Of a DNA stretch of 64,000 bases, positions 59,635 to 64,000 are shown piece after piece. Source of the DNA: Cladorhizidae sp. MBARI D1340-BT2 (taxonomy: Eukaryota; Porifera; Demospongiae; Poecilosclerida; Cladorhizidae); contig JAQNBH010000006.1 of the NCBI GenBank assembly GCA_028752905.1, forward strand, positions 23,918,311-23,982,310, written 5' to 3'. Made by a program: the position numbers and the translations under genes. Under the pieces are notes generated by a model. The model saw only the letters and a list, made by a program, of their open reading frames with translations, had not been told where the DNA came from and made no database searches. How positions within the stretch are numbered: position 1 is the stretch's first letter; every line of letters begins with the position of its first letter.

Positions 59635-59803
59635 CGAGATTTTCACTGGCTTATTTATCAGGGAAGGATGGAGTCTCAAAAATAAAACATTCATTAAATC
59701 AAGAAAATACAACAACAATAGAGTATACACCTGTATGGATCTTTTGAATGGAAGACCTCTGATGTCCCAATATTTCTACCAGCACTTGTAGGCAATCCAG
59801 GGT
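59635..59803 (-). pseudogene. Exon module U6 (mildly decayed)
   Basis: The first exon (59803-59731) begins PGLPTSAGRNIGTS after CTTTAG but carries a 2-nt insertion, making it 73 nt and shifting the frame. The 40-nt exon (59674-59635) keeps its splice sites and has one stop. Confidence 0.5.
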
Positions 59804-60282
59804 CTAAAGTTACAGTAATCAAAATATAAATCAAGAATGCATTCATACTATATATGTAGGGATAATAAATCACAGCTGTATCGTGATCCTCTAAATAATA
59901 AATTGCGTGCATATATAAAGAACAGGTGGACAAACTGTCAGAATTACATGATATTAAAAGAAGTCAATGATTTCCATTTTTCACCACATACAACCTAAAT
60001 ACGTTATCAGTCTCCAGAGCTCCAAGTTTCTGTTTAACTTAACACTGATACACAATGAACATTAGCTGAGAAAAATGAGAGATAAAAAACACATCTCATG
60101 GTATATATATATTTCTTGGCAATTCTTCATCTGATGTTTGTCAAAAGTTATAGAAGTTCTAAAACTGCTAGGGCGTTAGAGTAGTAGGCATCTAGGGCTA
60201 GAGGCTCCTATTGATGACAAGTACAAACTTTGGCTTTCTATTTCAAAAAGGTTGTGATAAATAACTGAATACAGAAAAAATA

Positions 60283-60400
60283 TGGTGATCTTGGTGGTCT
60301 TGGCTTCAGTTCAGGTTCTCGAGAGTGGCTCCCCAGCAGCCAGGGAAGTCCATTCCGATTCAACTGCTAACATTCTGGTGCCAGGCAGCGCAATGAAAAG
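60283..60400 (-). mobile_element. Penelope-like 3' end fragment
   Basis: GGTGGTCTTGGCTTCAG, CCCCAGCAGCCAGGGAAGTC and a CATTCTGGTGCCAGGC block match 51551-51650, the 3' end of the Penelope-like element, in the same orientation. Confidence 0.75.
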
Positions 60401-60609
60401 TACAAGTAGTCGGAGATTCTGTGTTTGTGTTTTAACCGCTTCACCGCATAGAAGCGCGAGATTGAGTGACCGTCGCGTTAATAATTATTAAACATCAACC
60501 GTTGACTCTACATATTCAAAACTTACCGTAAATGTGCACGATGGACTGTTCTATTTCACCAAAAAATTTAAGAACCGTAACACGTAGGTAACTGTGACGT
60601 CAAACAATT

Positions 60610-60795
60610 TTGAATTCAAGCAAAATAATGGCTGAAATATTTGATCGTGCTCGCGTGTTAGAGCTGTTGTTTGATGGCGGTTTCGACCTCTCTGACTATG
60701 ATAGAGATGAAGATGATGAAGGTCAAGTGTCTTCCTTCCTTGGTGATGAGGTATTAGACCCTAAGGAGTTGGCAGCTTTTTGTCCAGAGCTTTAA
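60610..60795 (+). pseudogene. piggyBac N-terminal acidic region
   Basis: From ATG 60628 it reads MAEIFDRARVLELLFDGGFD then SDYDRDEDDEGQVSSFLGDE, the acidic N-terminus typical of piggyBac transposases, ending at a stop at 60793-60795. Further acidic and Pro/Ser-rich coding pieces follow around 60800-60890 (ending at GTAAGT) and 61042-61200. Confidence 0.75.
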
Positions 60796-61216
60796 CTTCA
60801 ACTCCTCAGGATGTTGGACCAAACACTTCAAGTGCCAGTGCTTCTGATGGAGCTTTTATGACTCCTGATGAAGAGTATGAGTTGCTTGGTAAGTATGAGT
60901 GGATATCTATAGAATGGAATATAATATTTGAGCTATCAAGAGACATAATAAGCCAGAAATATATATCACTAGGTTATAAAGTTCCTAGTTATAAAGTTCA
61001 CTAGGTTGTAAAGTTCATAATAATAATCTTTTATATAGGTTTAGCCACTGATCTTGAATCTGCTGAATCTCTGAGTGATCCTGCAAACTCTCCTCCGAGT
61101 GGTCCTGCAAACTCGCCTCCTACAATCTCTCCTACCATCTTCTCCTTCATTTGATGTAGTTCCATCTTCTGACTCAGAAGTATCACTGTTACCTTCTGAT
61201 CGCTGAGACAGGGGGC

Positions 61217-61561
61217 GTGTTGGATGCCGAGGCCGAGGAAAAGGCCAAGGAAGAGGAAAAAGCCAAGGAAGAGGAAAAGGCCAAGGAAGAGGAAAAGGCC
61301 AAGGAAGAGGAAAAAGCCAAGGAAGAGGTAAAGGCCAAGGAAAAGGGAAAGGCCAAGGAAGAGGAAAAGGCCAAGGAAGAGGAAAAAGCCAAGGAAGAGG
61401 AAAAGGCCAAGGAAGAGGAAAAGGCCAAGGAAGAAGTCGAGGCCAGAGGTAAGAGGCACAAGACCTTTTGTCACTGCTCTCTTTGTGGTATTAGCCTTTG
61501 TGCTGTGCGTGGAAGGACATGCTTCAGGGAATTCCACACACTCTCTGACTACTCGCACTAG
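61217..61561 (+). pseudogene. piggyBac C-terminal domain with Lys/Glu repeat
   Basis: Begins MLDAEAEEKAKEEEKAKEEE and continues through about eleven KAKEEE-type hexapeptides encoded by an 18-bp minisatellite, then KEEVEARGKRHKTFCHCSLC with GISLC and RGRTCFREFHTL. The last part is the cysteine-rich zinc-binding domain of piggyBac transposases, which binds the element ends. The frame is intact from repeat to domain. The repeat may form a rigid charged helix (inference). The ATG is not necessarily used; it may be an internal exon. Confidence 0.78.
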
Positions 61562-62639
61562 CTTCCTTTTCTCTTCGAGATTTTCTTTGTATTGCTTTTG
61601 TAGTATGTACATGTGTTAGGCATGTACATGTATACTTCTTTTCTTTATCATTTATGCATGCAGACATGTGTAGTACACGTATGTTTTCTTGATGAGTCTT
61701 TGCTTTATTGTGCCTTTCTGCAACATCTTGAAATTTTCAACTTTCAATACAGCCAGACCTTCCTCGTGGTGCTTGACAACAGTCAATACTCTTATAGACT
61801 GACAAACATGGCTATATCCTGCAAAATAGAAAAATTAGGGCATTCAATATTCATAAATTATGCCAAAAAATGTACATTTTTCAGATTATATGCTGTTTGC
61901 AGTTCGATAAGCGACCATATTTTAGTATTTGATCTGAAAAACCATAAAATATACTTGTAATAGCGATAAATGCAGTGATAAAAAGTATTCTAATCCAAAA
62001 ATGGTTTGTGGTTTGGTTGCTAGGCAACACATTTATCACCAAGTTGATCAGTAACTCTTTGTCAATCATGTGATATGCGGTTGCTGGGGACTTTTCTGAA
62101 CCAATGATCAGATACAAAAATTAAAGTAAAAATAGATCAAAATCTCAAAATGAAGTCGACGGTGAAAGGGTTAATATGGCTGGCAATATTGCTTAACATG
62201 TTTCTAGTGCTTCTACTAGATCTGGATCCTTGCCTTTCCATAACGAGCCTCACAACCAAGTTAATTTTTTGGCCCAAGCAACCTTTTTGAAAAAGACAGT
62301 GTTAGGATCATTCCAGACGACTTAGTTCCTTTCGTAGCAGTGGCTTAATTTTGAAGGTCGAGTGCCCTGTTATCTTTGCTAGACAGTTGTGACAAGGATA
62401 GTCCATGAAGGCTTGAATCTCTAATGCTCTGTAAATAAGAATGGAATTGCTAACTGGATAATATTTATATCTTTATGCAAGCATACAGTCAGGTAGGTAA
62501 TTATTACTTGTAGTTATGTATATGGAAATATGCAATAGTTTCCTACAAGCAGCATAAACAGATGCAGTATCACAAGCATTCTGTGTAGTATTAGCTACCT
62601 GCACAACAACACGCAATTTAAGTGAGATGCCTAGCAGTT

Positions 62640-64000
62640 CTTAGCAATGGCTACTAAACCAACATTCCTCGAATTCTTTCCAAGACAGGGATTTGGAATC
62701 AGCAGCCACAACGACCATAGTGATAGGAATTCTTATAAGTTGCTGAAGTTTATGAGGGAAGATGATTCCAAGATATATGCAGTAAAAAAATTATAATTCA
62801 GCATGCTAGCTTGTAAAAAATAGAACACTACATCCGTCATCAGTGTTTGGATGAGCTATTGAGAATAATGACTTGAGTATATAGAGAAGGATGCTGGGGA
62901 CCTGTAAGTATTATGCAAATATTGATTCTTGTGATATGTATAACCAATGCTACAAAAACTATCTTTAATTGCATGAAAGATAATGAAGATCTACCTATAC
63001 TAACCATAAAGCAAGAGAGTATTATATTTTATAAAAAAATATGATCATAGGCATTTTTGTAAACATTGAGACAACGTTTTGCTGATGTCTCAAAGTATAA
63101 ATGCACAGGGTTAATAATATTTATTACCACAATGCCCGGACCATTGTGTCAGTACTACTCCACAGAACACTTGTGGCACTGCCTTTCTATATACTGCTTG
63201 AAGGCAATTGTTGCATCTCGCCAATTACAATATATATGTTACCCGCAAACCTGGAATTTGCTCAATCCTAGGATCGCGAAAGCCAATACCTGATCACCAA
63301 TTAGATCAAAACAAGTTTGCTCCCACATGTGAAGAGGTTTTAGGAAGGAGAAATGGAAGGAGAGAATGCCTATGATGATTAATGTTCAGCAAACCTTTCT
63401 TTCTGGAAGGAACCTTGGAAGCAAAACCATATCAAGAACAAAGGGACAAGCTGTTGTCAAATTTCTGAAAGGGGAGATGGCGAACAGTGATCCTAAATTC
63501 AATTTTTGGGTGAAACAAAATGTTTTTAACTTTTGGAGTACCCTGCTCTTGGGCTTAAGGATGTACTTTGTATACCTGCAAAGAAAAAGGTGATTAAACC
63601 CATATAGCCAGTGATATATTTAGTGAGACATATTTTGTTGTTAGACAGGTCTCCTTATTTTATAAGTTTAAAGCCACAAGTCAAGTGCCAATCTATAGGC
63701 ATGGATGATAATAACAAAGACAAAACTTTTTTAAATTGATTGAAATCAAGTAGCCATTCGCTTCATGAGCCAGACGCTTTACTGAATCGCAGTTATACGG
63801 TGTCATTTTAATCTAATCTTTTTTTCAGGATGAGAATGACTCCTCCATCCTTGGTCATTATCGGAGAGTGGCTTACATTGAAGAGTTTCATACTATTTTG
63901 AATAGAGTGCACTGTGATGTTCAAGGTCACATGGGCTATAAAAGGCTCTAGCCGAGGTACAGAATGTCTATCATTTCTATATAAAAACAGATTCTATGCA
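62640..64000 (+). pseudogene. Ginger-like element, copy 2, 5' part
   Basis: Contains the possible first exon (MATKPTFLEFFPRQGFGISS at 62648), the NVQQTFLSGRNLGSK exon (about 63375-63590, one frame change before the KKK end) and the H2C2 exon EEFHTILNRVHCDVQGHMGY at about 63829-63955, after a TTTTTTTCAG acceptor. The integrase core would follow beyond the window. Confidence 0.65.

Larger units (their letters stand above)
58668..60200. repeat. 1.5-kb direct duplication, copy 2
   Basis: Colinear, diverged copy of 54365-55900, carrying modules U5 and U6 at the positions of U1 and U2. Confidence 0.85.
60432..62174 (+). mobile_element. piggyBac deletion derivative (pB2), 1.74 kb
   Basis: TTAA at 60432-60435 and 62171-62174, with ends CCGCTTCACCGC and (reverse complement) CCCTTTCACCGT. 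It carries the N-terminal and C-terminal coding parts of a piggyBac transposase but no DDE core, so it is non-autonomous. Copied in part at 26537-27649. Confidence 0.92.
61072..64000 (-). repeat. Large inverted duplication, copy 2
   Basis: Reverse-complement copy of 22628-27649 minus pB1, running to the window end. It includes pB2 (from 61072) and the upstream and H2C2 exons of the Ginger-like element. The true extent to the right is not visible. Confidence 0.9.

Overview
This is an intergenic or intronic, AT-rich eukaryotic window with no recognisable housekeeping gene. It is dominated by mobile elements and tandem repeats. Coding blocks are split by short introns (one is 62 bp) with GT..AG ends. 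The element mix is piggyBac, Ginger/GIN-type integrase-derived transposons, a Penelope-like element with a GIY-YIG domain, and Ty3/gypsy elements primed by tRNA-Leu. This points to an early-branching animal; a demosponge is my best guess, but it is an inference from element repertoire and not a proven assignment.

Layout. 0-5.1 kb: minisatellites and a 0.73-kb foldback palindrome. 5.4-10 kb: a dispersed repeat, the decayed C-terminal half of a piggyBac transposase, and a short piggyBac derivative inserted at TTAA inside a minisatellite. 10-15.8 kb: nothing recognised apart from a dispersed repeat. 15.9-17.35 kb: three phase-compatible exons of a probable host gene encoding a 14-residue-repeat coiled coil. 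17.85-18.9 kb: tandem repeats. 19.0-24.0 kb (minus): a Ginger-like element with H2C2, DDE integrase, CXC, Ulp1 protease and partial PHD domains. 22.63-27.65 kb is repeated in inverted orientation at 61.07-64.0 kb. Only the first copy holds a second piggyBac insertion, so the second copy shows the empty TTAA site. 27.77-29.44 kb (minus): a GIN/Ginger2-type integrase fragment with a TA-flanked MITE in one intron.

33.0-38.44 kb: a full-length Ty3/gypsy element with near-identical LTRs, TATAG target duplications and a tRNA-Leu primer site. Its pol order is protease, integrase, reverse transcriptase, RNase H, so integrase lies before reverse transcriptase as in copia and the Gmr1-like gypsy group. 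At least three frame breaks and two stops make this copy inactive. 38.9-43.7 kb: minisatellite and dispersed repeats. 43.7-49.7 kb: a satellite of roughly 175-bp monomers containing a nearly exact 1.845-kb tandem duplication. 49.7-52.5 kb: dispersed repeats, a possible hammerhead-like motif, an uninterrupted TAA run of about 620 bp and a 5'-truncated Penelope-like element. 52.5-54.35 kb: a second gypsy element of the same family, LTR to partial gag, ending in a 31-bp minisatellite.

54.4-60.2 kb (minus): a previously unexplained array of exon-like modules. Each module has a 71-nt and a 40-nt exon that together keep phase and encode a 37-residue repeat. Two of these modules lie in each copy of a diverged 1.5-kb direct duplication. 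60.2-62.2 kb: a Penelope 3' fragment and a third piggyBac derivative carrying a lysine/glutamate repeat before its cysteine-rich domain.

Most protein-coding matches are relics. The elements nest within each other, so their relative ages can be read directly. The two candidates for host genes are the coiled-coil exons and the exon-module array.
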